DNA of 64,000 nucleotides from Calycina herbarum (Eukaryota; Ascomycota; Leotiomycetes; Helotiales; Pezizellaceae). This document shows, piece by piece, positions 21,504 through 33,379 of the stretch. The position numbers and the translations under genes are program-made. Below the pieces are notes generated by a model. The model saw only the letters and a program-made list of their open reading frames with translations, was not told the DNA's origin and searched no databases. The DNA is taken from assembly GCA_001414485.1 (NCBI GenBank), contig LLEY01000034.1:372001-436000 (forward strand). The letters are read 5' to 3'. The stretch's first letter is position 1; every line of letters begins with the position of its first letter.

Positions 21504-22959
21504 TCGAACATAACAACTCGAAACGAAAATTGAACGGTCGATCGCACTGGAAGCGGAGAGTAAATTGTGATATAGTTTAGGGATGAAGGGATTTGCATAT
21601 ATGGGGATGGATTCTCTGGTATCGTATGGTTCTGTCTCTGTATGAAAGAAGCAATGGTGGATTTTTACATGCGTGCATGACAGGGCGTCAATTTTTTCAA
21701 AGTTCACGAACGAGGAAGAGAGAAGATACCTGAGGTATTTAGCGCCAACCTACGATGGGGCGTTTATATACTATATTTTTGTTTTGTTTTGTCAGGTCAC
21801 ACCCTGCTCCTCCACTATACCTATAATAATTACGTAGAGAAATTTGAGATTCTTTTTTTTCAAGATGATCTTGGTTTTAAATCGTGAATCACTTTGTGAC
21901 ATGTTTGCCCTCAACACAGCACCACGGATATAATTGTTTTATATTATGGTAGATGATATGCAGGTACCTCACTCACCTCGTACATTCTCGTCTCCGCAGG
22001 AATCCATCCAGCCATTTATGTTGTGCATCGTTGGTTAAGTAGGAGCTGTGCCGCAGAAGGACCAGCGCCGTAATATTATTAGAAATTACTAGTAATACTA
22101 GTAATAAAAGTAATAGAAAGAATATTTACTATAGATATAATATATACGAGGTATCTTTATATAAAAGAAGGCCTTGTTTTGATATATATTATAATAAATA
22201 GATGTTTTTACCTGAAATGCCTAAATCTTATTAGCTCGCTTAGGGTACACGGTCTACTACGTCCTCTATAGCACCTGAGGACTTTTGTCTTTAAGTTATA
22301 ATATCGTTTCAATGATTTCTTACGCTACAACTAACCTGCCTATCTGTGTTCTTGAATTTTTAACATACCAAAGGGTTTATTTAAACATCATATCTATGTG
22401 CAACTTGAGGACGAGTTGGGGACGCGACACGTGATTGAATGAGACCTGAAGAACCTCTTAGAAATACAATTGAATTATATAATTAAGAGGGTAAGTAAGT
22501 TAAGTAACATTATCAACATTAAATGCGGGCCTCGTTCATTTAGTTCTTTTCAACTTCACGTGACAATAAAGTGATACACGCCAAGAAAAAAGGGGTCAAT
22601 TACCCCACGGTTTGACATCTCGACCCCCTCAAGGCCTCATTTTCAACCTGAAAACCATCAGGATTTAAGATTAATCACTTCTTTCCACAAGCTGGATTTC
22701 AGCTTCGAAATGTCTTCGATATATCGGCGATGAATGAAGGTTCTCGGAGAGGGGAGTGAGGATTTGAATTGGAGTTGGTGAAAGCGCTTTGACTAGGAAG
22801 TAGAGGTGTTGTCACAGAGACGTTTCAGAATGGTGATGGTTCTTGATGGTGGGCTGGTTTCGGGGAGAGACAGAGAGTGAAATGACGATTCGATCTGAAG
22901 CTGATTCTTTCAACGTCTTCCTATATCTTCTGTCATATACACAACACACAACAGCAAAA
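21504..22959. other. Intergenic with an AT-rich island
   Basis: Positions 22070-22220 are AT-rich with short ACTAGTAAT repeats and look like RIP-altered remnant DNA. No gene is seen. The proximal 250 bp upstream of 22960 should hold the promoter of the next gene. Confidence 0.5.
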
Positions 22960-23537
22960 ATGCTCAAGACAATCTTCATATTCGGCGCCATCACCAGTCT
23001 CCTCGGCGCCGCACAAGCAGGCGAAATTCAAGATGCCAGTCTTGGTGCGAGAGGTGTGCCTGCGGGATTAGATCTCGATGTCGAATTGAAGATGGAGATG
23101 GAAAGGGAGTTTGCGGATATCTTACCTAGAGCGGCTTCTACAAATTTCCAGGTTCGTCCTTTCCCTCTTCCCCCTCTCATCCACACCACAAAAACTAACA
23201 CACGACCCACCAGACATTCACAGGCCAACTCGGCGGTTCCCTCGCAGACCCCATCACCTCATCCGGCGACACCGACCGTCCTTTCAGCGTCGGAACCGAC
23301 ACCTTCACCAAGCTCTCCGACGCAGTTCAGAGATCGTGTTCGAATCAAAACCAAGCTTGTTCCAAAGCTGCGAATGCCGCGGGGGGTGGTGGCGGAGGGG
23401 GCGGGAAAACGGATAATGCGCTGACGGTAGAGAATTGTACGAGCCAGAATAAGGCTTGTACGGATGCTTCGAAGACGTTGGCGGGGAAGACGTTGAATGA
23501 GGGGGCTAGTGGGGGGGATAGTTTGGTTTTTTGTTAG
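22960..23537 (+). CDS. Small secreted Cys-containing protein
   Basis: Two exons, 22960-23151 and 23214-23537, give 171 aa (phase-checked). The 62-bp intron begins GTTCGT, has a CTAAC branch and ends ACCAG. The signal peptide is MLKTIFIFGAITSLLGAAQA. The mature part has an acidic N-terminal section, then FTGQLGGSLADPITSSGDTD, then paired cysteine blocks SCSNQNQACSKAAN and NCTSQNKACTDAS split by a polyglycine run; the last residue is Cys. This Cys-pair layout is common among small secreted ascomycete proteins of unknown function; I do not know a named family. It could be a wall protein or an effector-like protein. The GGT/GGG-rich run is low-complexity. Confidence 0.8.
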
Positions 23538-24162
23538 GGAGGGAAGAGAGAAGAAGGGATGGGAATTAGGATGGAGTTTGGTTTTGGGGCGTTTTTTGGT
23601 TGGGGAGGGAGACGCGACTGGAATCGTGGGGTATTATATGATTGGTAATTTCTTTACGATTTCAAATATTTGTTTTGAGGTAAAGTTCCAACACTCGTTC
23701 AAACTCAGCTTGTATGACTATAAAGCTCCAATCCGGAATTTGAATTCCGCTGCAGTAGTGTTGTAGAAGATCAATTCACAAGGACGAGGATATCAACAAA
23801 TTTGACTACACCTATTCCGATTTGAGAGTGAAGCCGATGAAGAGGATTTTTCCTCGTTGAGGCTATGAAACTTGGTTCTATAGCTGATTCACTTCGCCTT
23901 TGAACTCCCAACTCTGAACACTGCAGGAGAAGCACAAGCGAGGCTCCGAACCAGAATCATGTATTCAAGATTCCAGCCTCTTCTTACAAGCTCTCGACTT
24001 TTCTACGAGTGCACCTTATATCTCCCTTCAAATCAAGCGCAACCCCACAATCAATAATCGAGCAGTATTTAACCAAGTCCCTACTGACGACCTCCGCATC
24101 TCCAATCCCAGTTACTGATTACTATCTCAAAGCCCTCTGCTCAACAAACCCTGTCTCTCAAG
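23538..24162. other. Intergenic
   Basis: No gene is seen. The region separates two plus-strand genes and should carry the terminator of the first and the promoter of the second. Confidence 0.5.
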
Positions 24163-25114
24163 ATGGCATCTCACCCCAAAATGACCCATCCAAGCTACGA
24201 CGAACTGCTATCTCAACTTCCCAAGGTTGGTCGCGACTTCGTCACCGGCCCGCCATTCTACAAGGAAATGAGCGAAGCCGCACGCGAAGCCAAAGCCATG
24301 TTTCTCTTCAACGTCGACAATGAGCATGCGGTTCGAGAGTTCAGCCGATTTCTTGCACTCAAGATCTATGTTCGCGATACCATGGCAGATCAACTCAGTC
24401 CTACTCCACTTATGGATGCAGTAGTATGCAACTTTTCCCTTTGTTCCCCTTTTGGAATTCCCATTCTAAGTGGTTGGGAGCAAGTTTTAGACTTGCTCAC
24501 TGCTCCCGGCTCCTGAGTTAAACGAGATGACAGTATGCTAATTTGTTGCAGTGGCACCAACTTATTCTCGACACCCAGGTCTATGAGGAGCTCCAGGACC
24601 ACATTGGATTCAAGCTTCATCATCGTCCATCTGGAGCCTCTGATGCGGAAGCTGAAGCCCGCAAGGTTCGTTTGGTGGTCATGGAGTCGTTGTATTCGCG
24701 ATTCTTTGGAAGTAAACCTATCCTCGCTGGCGACAACTCACAACATGTTGAAAATGCGGCCAGGGATTCTGCTGTTGGAACCAGAAGGGGAATAAATAAG
24801 TAAGTCCTAGAAATCCCCTTGCAGTGTAACAAGAAAAAATAAACTAATACATGACATACAGTCCCCAGAGGGTCACAAAGGACAAGAACTCAACTCGGAT
24901 CGTATTTAAGAGTACGGGCAAGTTAACTCCTATCGACGTACCAAACGACTCCAAATACATTAAATCTTTGATCCAAGATAAGGAGGGAATTCCTCCCGAC
25001 CAGATTCTTGCAGTTTGGAAAGGTCGGAAAATAGAAGATCACGAAACGGTAGTGGACTTGGGTATGGTGGACGGAGACATTGTGCACATTCTCATTACTC
25101 TACGAGCATGCTGA
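24163..25114 (+). CDS. Ubiquitin-like domain protein with a novel N-terminal domain
   Basis: Three exons, 24163-24423, 24552-24799 and 24862-25114, give 253 aa (phase-checked). Intron 1 (128 bp) runs GTATGC...TGCAG and intron 2 (62 bp) GTAAGT...TACAG. The C-terminal ~75 residues are a ubiquitin-like fold: PIDVPNDSKYIKSLIQDKEG, then IPPDQILAVWKGRKIED and TVVDLGMVDGDIVHILITLR. This matches the ubiquitin core (LIQDKEGIPPDQ, the I44-like patch, DGDxxH), but the end is RAC with no di-glycine, so it is probably not conjugated. The N-terminal part holds MDAVWHQLILDTQVYEELQD, a conserved-looking WHxLILDT motif I have seen only in fungal proteins paired with ubiquitin-like domains. Function is unknown. 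Confidence 0.85.
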
Positions 25115-25778
25115 TTTGATTAATGGGATTCTCGGTGGGCTTCTTGACGAGTTGACGCTTCTTTGAGGGAAGGTTTCTAGGCATCGCAATCAGATCTTCA
25201 TTGTTTTTCATTGAGAAACTCGGCCTTCCATCGGAGATCTCGTGCTGACAGAGTTTCCGTCGTTCTTAATCGCAAGTCGACTAAGTTAGATGCATTGCGG
25301 CTTGAGCTTGTAAATTTTTGAGCACATCCGTCTGCTTTGCTGGTGGCTAGCGCGCATCATCATCACAAAAATGAATATTAATTCTTACCTAGATCTGCTT
25401 CTTAGTAAAAATCGTAAAACTTCCTCTTCAAAAACCCTGTGGAATGTTAATTTTGAAGAGTTGGTGTAGGCATTTGTAAGTTATTTCTTGTTTAGGGCCT
25501 TTGTCGTAAACATTTCTGACTCAAAGCCGTTTCCTTCAGACTTATTATTTTGAGTAGTTGTTACATGATGACGTCAATTTTGCGTGTAACTCTTCTACTA
25601 TTTTCGACGGGTTTCGGTCTTACGCCAGAAAGAGAAGTGCCATATCCGGCCTGTGATTTATCCTAGTATACTAACTAACTCAATGGTGTGGTGGAAACTC
25701 ACACAAACCATTCTCTAAATTCCTCCTTCGTCTACCCCAAGTACCCCAAGCACGCTTTCGCTGAAATCCACTCTCAAA
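25115..25778. other. Intergenic
   Basis: No gene is seen. The region is mildly AT-rich, with the promoter of the next small gene expected near 25650-25778. Confidence 0.45.
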
Positions 25779-26252
25779 ATGGCTTGCAATATCATTCACA
25801 CCATCCTCCATACCATCACAGACGCCTTCAGACCCGAAGTAACCGCCTCCAACACACTCAATCCCACGCTACTCGCATTAGCAACTAGAGCTTACTGGGT
25901 CTAATCACAAATATTCTGCATACCAGATTGCTGCGGCTTCTTCTCCCTCGGTCCTCCTCGTCTTCAGGTGTACCATGCATTCGGATTCATATTCATGTCT
26001 ATCGTTGCTATATTTTCAATATTTATGAGTGCAATTGTTGTTTTTGTCTCATCTCTGAGACCTGATCACCCGCCGGTTTGGAAAGGAGCTGTAATTCTCG
26101 GAATGCTTGTGGGTGGCTTTGTAGCTTGTATTTGGGTTCTTGAGTGTTTTGATGAACGTCGATCACCAGAATATGAATGGAAGGATTGGAAATTGAGGAA
26201 AGATTCATTTCTTGTTGTTTGGAGAATGGGCTGGTATTTGGCGTTGGTATGA
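25779..26252 (+). CDS. Putative small two-helix membrane protein
   Basis: Tentative two-exon model, 25779-25898 and 25968-26252, 134 aa, in phase. The ATG has a good context (TCAAAATGG). The intron ends CTTCAG, but its donor is GTCTAA, an uncommon variant. Exon 2 encodes two hydrophobic segments, AFGFIFMSIVAIFSIFMSAI and AVILGMLVGGFVACIWVLE, and then a charged WKDWKLRKDS tail. A MITE begins five bases after the stop codon, so the original C-terminus or 3' UTR may have been altered by its insertion. The family is not recognised. Confidence 0.4.
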
Positions 26253-26256
26253 CTGA

Positions 26257-26703
26257 GGGCCTGTTTGGCACGCATATAATTTATTATAGATATATGAGAT
26301 TTCTGTACGAGTATAGGTCTAAAAGGTGCTCGTATATATCTGGTTTTTGCTTTCATATATAATATATACCTGTTTGGCTTGGAGCAGGTTCAGTGTACAT
26401 TTTTAGTGTATATCTTATCGGTTCTAGTGCCCAGTAGTAGTTGTAGGTGGGGAAGTGTAAAAATATATGTATGCATATAAAAGTTGAGGGTATAGAGGCG
26501 AAAAGATTATATTATTGAATTTTGGTGGTCTATATCTTGATACATATATTATAAGGAAGTGTAAGTAAATGTGCGTACTATAATATATGTTAGCCAAACG
26601 CCTGTGCATATAATAATATGTATGTTTAAATTATATATTCCGTTATGATTTTTGGTGGTGCACATCTTAAAAAAGTAGGAATATGTGTGAGCCAAACAGG
26701 CCC
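26257..26703. mobile_element. Nested MITEs with CTGTTTGGC ends
   Basis: The outer inverted repeat is GGGCCTGTTTGGC at 26257-26269 and GCCAAACAGGCCC at 26691-26703. An inner pair, CCTGTTTGGCT (about 26367) and AGCCAAACG (about 26590), suggests a second related element nested inside. The interior is AT-rich and noncoding. No convincing target-site duplication is seen. The GGGCCTGTTTGG end is typical of many hAT MITEs. Confidence 0.75.
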
Positions 26704-27154
26704 TTAAGTACCTACCTCTCTTCGAGCAACTTCCCTCCTCCGTTTTCGCCAAAGGCTTTGCTCCCGAGAATCGGCTGTCACAAATCTACCGTATAGCCTA
26801 TCGGATAGGGTGAGCGTGATTCAAAAATAGGGATATTGGGGAAGACCAGGGAACTGGATGCAATATTTCCTTCATACCTCGTCTGTTGGCCTAGTTAATT
26901 TTCGAGTCGCGAACAAGCATTGGAGTGGTTAATTTCCTTCACGATTGAATAATCGCGCAGGAAGTATCTCTCTTCGCAATGGAGAAAATGTCTTTCAAAC
27001 TTATCACTGGTGCTAAATGTTTCATTGGAAATAGAGTGGATAGGTAATTACAAACACAAATGGTAGTTGTATTCTCATTCTACGAAAGAATAAGGTGCAA
27101 TTCCTGCTAGCTGCTCAAAGACCCCTTACCCCCTACCCATCCTTTTCTAATCGC
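26704..27154. other. Intergenic
   Basis: No gene is seen. It lies between the MITE and the 3' end of the minus-strand 2EXR gene. Confidence 0.45.
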
Positions 27155-28496
27155 TTACATTATGTGCCTCGACCTGATTTTGGGAATTTCCCAGTTCAAA
27201 TAATCCTCTAACTCGTCCTGATAGCTTTGTAGCCAAGAACGTAATTTAGGAAGGGGGGCATCTAAATTTGGATCGTAATGTTCTATGTTTTCTTTCCATT
27301 GTCCTACACCTGTTAGTTACAGACTCGTTCTCTACGACATCTGATGTACTTACGAGTCTTGGTCGTATTTCAGATATCATTTCCTCTTTGTGTGCCTCGA
27401 GACACTCTGTCATGCATTCCATCATTTCATTCCCTAGAAGAACTGGGTGCCAGTAATTGCCTGTTTGGATAGTCTTTGGTTTTGATTTTCATGAGTCCAG
27501 GGGATAAGACAAGGAGAAATGGCGGAGTGGGACAAGAAACTCCCTGTTACTTACAAGTATCTACAACAGAGGCCCAAAGAAATGAGCAGTTTGGTTCCCG
27601 ATATTCCGCAATCCAGCTTTCTTTAGGCTTTGTAGATGGATCAGCAAAGACAACTTCAGGCCACCGGTGAAGGTCTTCCTGTTCATTTAACACAATAAAG
27701 ATCTCTTTTATGTTTTTCCCGATATATTCAGGGTTAGAACCATACTCCCACTTAATAGGTTCCAGGCAACTGTCCTATAAATGAGCTGGTATAGCAACAC
27801 TGTAAATGGGACTGGAGTCCTTTGAGAGCAGCGGATTCTTTCCCAAGCATTCATAACCACAGGTATTTATGATTGGAAGCTGCTGATGACACTTTCCACA
27901 GAACCAATATGGTGGGTCTTGAAACCCAGGTGACCCAACTGGGTTCTTCACTGCATTCCCTTTTCCAGAGTACCCATCTGACCAGAATATATAATTTTCA
28001 GCTGTGAAAAAGCACTTCTCAAATTTAGTGCTATAAGGATGTGGTCGTTGAAAAGCGTTGTGGAAGTAATGGCCATGTAGAGATTGAGCTGCAGATCTTG
28101 CCTCTTTTCAAGTGAGCATAATAGGTTTGAATCTCGTGAAATTTATTGCCGTAGATAGAAGCATGTGTATTTGAGGAGTTCTGCAGGCGGCTTTCCAGAT
28201 TATATTAGTCTAAAGTTAGCAAGTACATGATCGTCAAAGAAAAGTCTGAGACTCACTCTCTAAGCTCTTGTGGTAATTTAGGAAAGAGTGTGAATGATGT
28301 TAGAGGCTTTGGTAGAGGAAAAAGCTCATCATTTTCCTCAGATTCACTATCTTGGGTTTGTGGCGTAGATTTAGGGGGCTGAAGACGAGTTATCCTTTGT
28401 TGAAGGTGGGAAACATATTCTTTTAGAATTACCTTTGTCGTCAGAGGAGGAGGAAAGGGCCGGCGTGGATGCTAAGTCAGCGTAGCTGAGTGACAT
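27155..28496 (-). pseudogene. 2EXR-domain protein gene, disrupted
   Basis: A fungal 2EXR-type protein is readable in pieces on the minus strand. It starts with MSLSYADLASTPALSSSSDD at 28496. The motif SFTLFPKLPQELRE (about 28295-28257) is the 2EXR N-terminal signature, followed by an intron GTGAGT...TTTAG (28210-28256). IIWKAACRTPQIHMLLS and a longer block (SDGYSGKGNAVKNPVGSPGF, then PYWFCGKCHQQLPIINTCGY) follow, and the C-terminus LPKLRSWLQSYQDELEDYLN ends at the TAA 27155-27157. Frames do not join: there is a shift near 28375, another after the 28210 acceptor, and stops within exons (about 28125, 27775). I call it a pseudogene, though an unseen intron could rescue some joins. Function of the family is not established. 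Confidence 0.65.
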
Positions 28497-28547
28497 CTTC
28501 TCAGATTGCTGCGCTACCTCATACGAAGCATGCAAATAGGGGTTTTC

Positions 28548-29825
28548 GGCCGTGCTACGGAGGACATTGGCAGAGAGTTGGCTAATAGAAAAACATAAAA
28601 CACAAAACACAAAATATAAAACAGAAAACAAGATTTACTCTAATAAAATAATAATATATAAATACTATATATTCTTTTTTAAATAAGTATATATAGTAGA
28701 AAAGTAGAAAATAAATCATTTATAATATAAAAGACTAACTTATAGTATTTTAAAAAATTTACTTAATTCTTTAAAAAAAGGATATTAAATAAGAATTAAA
28801 TAAAATCTTAAGTATTTTAGCTATAGATTAGAGCTCTATATAGCTAGTTATAGAACTTAGTTAAGATAGAAAAAATAATTTTTTATTTTTGAGACTAGAT
28901 ATATAATTAGCTACTACAGTGAGTTGCGAGTTAAGCTTGAATTTGCCCACTTTTTTTGTAAACCGAGCTTTTTGAGATTTTCCCCCTTTTTAGGCACTCT
29001 TTTACCTATTAATTAATAACAACATATGATATACTATTTATAAGAATAGGAAAGAAGAGGCTTATATCTCCCCTTGTATTCTATAAACTTTATAGGACAA
29101 AAATAGACAATTTTATATCTGTCTTGATTTTTATAGGGTCTTGGCATAGCCTGTCGACCTTACAGGGGGTAGTGAAAATCTTTTCAAGAAAAGGGGTTAT
29201 TTTAAGAATTATTTATCTTTTAGTTTACTTTTGTTATACTTACTTTAAATTGATAAATTATATAGAAGAGAGATAATTAGATACAGCGCTTCTTTCTAGC
29301 TAGGCCTCGTCTCTTTTAGAGTACTTTTATTTTCTGTCTTCTAAAGAAAAGAGGGAGAAAGCCTTAATAAAAAAAGCTCGGATTACAAAAAAAGTAGGCA
29401 AATTCAAGCTTAACTCGCAACTCACTGTACTTTACTTAATATTTTTTTTTAAAAGTAATCTTAAATAATTTCTTTATAGATAAAGAGATACTAGTTAAGT
29501 AAAGAGATAGTAGAGAGTATTAGAAGCTAGCTTAAAACTAAAATGTGATAGTATATCTAGTATCAGCGTACGACTAGCCGGGCGTCGAGCTATACTTAGA
29601 CTTTAATTAGGCTATACTTTAATTAAGAATTAAAACTTAAATTAAATAGATGTTAAATTCTAGGCCTCTAGTCTATCTAAGGTACTCTATATTATATCGT
29701 TTTAGGTCTTAAAAATAGAATTTAATTTTTTTTACTTAAGTAAAGTAAGTCTGTTTTGTGTTTTATGTTTTGTGTTTTTCTATTGGCCAACTCTCTGCTA
29801 CTGTCCTCCTTACGTGCCGTAATAA
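28548..29825. repeat. Large inverted repeat enclosing an AT-rich island
   Basis: The left arm (about 28548-28632) and the right arm (about 29745-29825) are inverted copies. They share GGCCAACTCTCTGC with ACTGTCCTCC or ATGTCCTCC, and the TTTTGTGTTTTATGTTTT run. The left arm starts about 50 bp upstream of the 2EXR start, so either the gene's own leader was duplicated or the arms are the ends of a ~1.3-kb DNA element. The interior is extremely AT-rich (RIP-like) and contains a second, separate TIR element. Confidence 0.65.
28917..29427. mobile_element. Tc1/mariner-type MITE, TA target site
   Basis: The ends are CAGTGAGTTGCGAGTTAAGC and its complement GCTTAACTCGCAACTCACTG. The repeat continues inward past 50 bp, with a CACTTTTTTTGTAA-like section and GAGCTTTTT at the inner end. 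Both sides are flanked by TA (28915-28916 and 29428-29429). It has no transposase. Although AT-rich inside, its termini are well preserved. Confidence 0.85.
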
Positions 29826-30421
29826 GTTGTATTGTGGTTTTGGTTTTGGTTTTTGGAAATTTGGATGGAACCACTAGAGTTAAGTTAAGTTATTGATGGT
29901 TGGTTAGAAGACTGATGGTTCCAAGAGCTTCTTATAGAGGAAAAGACTTGGCGTTACTAGCTTCAAGATTAGCGTACCTCAGTAGTGAATTCGTAATTGC
30001 AGTTTGCAAACTGTCATGTGACTGATTTTTTTTCTCGTGGCAAGCAGTGATCGGCCTCTAGAAGGGGCTCCCATGGAATATTCCATAAAAAGATACCGCT
30101 GGAAGGTTCCAGGGCGAGGTCAAGATGGAACGGAATCTTTCATAAATATCAAAAAATGTCTGGAGTCTTCCACTATACAACTATGGAACACCCTTAGGAT
30201 CCCAATTACCAACCACCGTTCATTCCTTATCTTTTGAACAATCAAATCCAACTGCTTGCAAAAGGTGGTACAACATGATGTATTTGACTGGTGTTTACTC
30301 GGACCTTCTTTCGTAAACAATAATGAGGAAGTGACAAGTGAGCCCTTGCCAATATGAGATCAAACAAGGCCATTATTTCAATATAAGATCTCAGCAAAGT
30401 TACCTGAAATAATGTATAACC
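29826..30421. other. Intergenic
   Basis: A 66-codon plus-strand frame starts at 30037 but has no motif. No supported gene. The 3' flank of the permease pseudogene lies at the right end. Confidence 0.4.
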
Positions 30422-33379
30422 TCAATAATCCCTCGACCTCTCCTGACTCCTCATCCTCGCCATTTCCAACTCCCTTCTAAAATCTGCAGCCACAGGTACT
30501 CTCCCATCCCTACCATACCCTATCCATCCCATCTCACCCCCATGTCCATCCAAAGCACTAACTGTACTCCCATTTCTCTGTATCGGTCCCTCGGAACTAG
30601 GTGTAACTGGCAATTCTGTAGAAGGACTGATTTCATCCTGTGCATATGGGGAATGTGCCCTTTCATCTTGGGCTTGGAAATTTACAGCATGGAGTTGGTC
30701 TGCTGTGGGCGGCATAATTATTCCATTCATTGGTGGAGCCGGTGAGGGTATGTAGGTGTGCAGAGGATCTTCGTTGCTGTGGGATGGAGGAGGGGATGGT
30801 GGTTGGTAGGCGAATGGATTGGGAGGAGCTGGTGGGGGTAGATGAGGAAGATTGGTGGTACTTGGGGGAGATGTATCTCCCCCTGGACCATCTATTAAGT
30901 CGTTGAGGGTGGTTAGAGTGGCTCGTAGTTGGTCCAAACTGCCGAGCCTGACGTAACCACGTCGATTCCAGAGTTTGAGAATGACGAAGATTATGACTAG
31001 TATGAGAGGCTAGTTTGTAAGAATTAGTAAGTTGAGTTGGGACTTCGGATACTGAATTTACTGACCCCCAGATATATAGTTAAGGCCTTGAACTGTAGCT
31101 GTTCTCCGTTGAACATATTGACGGCATTCAAAATAAAGACAATGACAAAAAAAAACACAAAACCAATGTATGCGGGTCCTGGGTGGATTGAAGCAGCATA
31201 GCTTGAAAATACAACTCGAGGCCATCGTTGATACCTTCCCATATTGGAGCCGACCTACATGGTTCGATGCATTGACAACCTGTCGATCATGTTAGATTCT
31301 GACTGAGACGGCACATCACCAGAGTTAGCTAAGACACATACCACTTGTTATATCTAATAAATGCCAAACATTGGGAGGCCCATGCGAGCAAACATCCCAC
31401 ACTTCCAATTTCAATAAGGGTATGCTGCATCTATACATAATTTATTAGTCTGTAGAAAACGAAGTTAAAACATCACCAAGGTCACTTACCTCACTCTGCG
31501 TAAATTTATTCTGCAAGTGGACGAATGGCAGCCAAGAAGCAAAAGCAAATGTGGAGACAATGAGAGCCCAGACAGGAATTTTTGTTGTAGGAGAAAGGGT
31601 GTTTAGTTTCGCAAAAAAACTAACAACTCGGCGAGAATCCAACTGGTCAAGATCTCTTGTAAGTCCATAAAGCGTTCTCGACGCAATATAAAGTGCTGAG
31701 TTCGCAGTACTCAATCCGGAGTATACAATGAACGCCACCAGAACACCTGGAAGGATAGGAATTCCTACTTGGAGTGCTGCTATCACCGGAGCAGCGGTAG
31801 ATCGTGACGAGGGATCGAACGCTCATGGGATATGACCTAGTGCGGAAATCCCTTGGATGACATCGACGTGCTGTTGGAAATAGAACTTGGGTAAATCTCG
31901 ATTGAACCACTCTATGTTTGCTACAAAGCCACCGATGAGGATCAGATAAACTACGGTGACGAGGTATGCTATGTGTTTGACGGGGCCCTAGTAAATATGA
32001 GTTTAACGCGTCTAATGGATTGAGGTTTTGTATTTTTAATTTAAGACCCGAATTGAACTTATCAGCCTACGCACCTTTAGACGACTGGGATTCTGGGCTT
32101 CAAACGCAGTGACCTGTAGCAAATTAGCATACGTTTTTCTTGTTGAATCAAGAGCTGTGAACAGATAAAACTTCCTCCTGGCCACCAAAAAGAGGACTCC
32201 AGAAAGTAGAACGAGATGAAAGTTACATACTGTTATTAATTTAACCCCGATATATGAAAAAAGAGCGAGAGGAATGGAAACCATTACGGCATTGAATGGC
32301 GTCGAGGCCACGTAAGGGTTGTGAGTATTCCCATCGTTGAAGACTAAGAAGGCATTAGCAGCATTGGGAGGGGCAGCCCGAAAATGGAAAACTCACAAGT
32401 ACTTCCGATGGCTTCTTTATCACCAAGATCTAGGAACATTGGTTTAAACTTGAAGAAATGACTCGTACATACTTCCAGTGCTTATACACATCATGAGGAC
32501 GAAAATGACAAACACTAATAAAACCTTGAAGATACCACCCACAAGCTCAAACCAACCAAAAACCTAGATTCTGTACGTCAACATGGTACAGAACATGAAG
32601 GGGGCAAACTTACCCTGACACCCCTGGAATTAATAATGAAAAGAACGAGCAGAAACAAGACATATGTGACATTTAAAAGTGGGAAAGAGAACCCAGACCA
32701 ATAATTGAGCAGGTCGGCAGAACCGATTATCAAAGCAGCTAGAGTTACTACATAAGTATACCTAGGCCCACATTTAGATACGAACTTGTAGATTCCCAGG
32801 AGAAGGGACCCCGAGATGGACATCGAAGTTAATATCTCGCCGTTCTAACTTCCTTGTACAATGTACAATTTAGCCTTAACCTAAATACTTTGAGACAATG
32901 GAACTCGATTGTCACAAAAAATCTAGGTTAAATTGCTGTAGACCTTTGGGATAACTGTTTGAATTATCCTAGAAAGTCGGCACAACGAGAGATTGTACTG
33001 TTCAATAAGACGGGATTGAGGCTCATCAGTATGTGATTCCCACAACAATAGCCAAATCCAAATCGACAAATGCTCTAACAAACTCAATCATGGCATTCGA
33101 TATTGGCCACAGAACGATCATCTCGCAAACTCCCTCCATGACACATATTGCGACGAATCCCGCAATCGCGAAGGCAACAAATACCCCGGTGGGACCTGAT
33201 ATAGCGACAATTTGGCCACTTGTGGTAGCAAAACCAAGTCCGATCGTGCCACAAATGGTGAGGAACTTACTTGAAGCTTGTGAACATCGGCATCTTGAAG
33301 TGGGAATATGAGGAAAAGACCTACTAAAATTTGGTAGCTTTTTAATCCTCGCCTGCTTGGGATGAGTCTTGTATCTCAA
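30422..33379 (-). pseudogene. Amino-acid permease (APC family), RIP-damaged
   Basis: Pieces of a 12-TM fungal amino-acid permease are readable in order. TM1-3 lie at 33270-33026 (ICGTIGLGF, SGPTGVFVAFAIAGFV, GVCEMIVLWP). Then come YTYVVTLAALIIGSADLLNY (about 32760), VFGWFELVGGIFKVLLVFVI (about 32560-32500), STAAPVIAALQVGIPILPGV (about 31790-31750), LYIASRTLYGLTRDLD (about 31690) and an AYIGFVFFFVIVFILNAVN segment. A ~170-residue Pro/Ser-rich cytosolic tail ends at 30422. Two lesions point to loss of function. After GITY (about 33026) the donor reads TG|ATGAGC where GTGAGC is expected. An in-frame TGA near 31827 follows GISALGHIP. Both are G->A changes, as RIP would give. The N-terminal start is not clear. 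Confidence 0.7.

Noticed and set aside
28110..28145. Possible tRNA T-arm (AGGTTTGAATCTCG)
   Set aside because: No anticodon arm or acceptor stem can be formed around it, and the bases lie in the 2EXR coding remnant.
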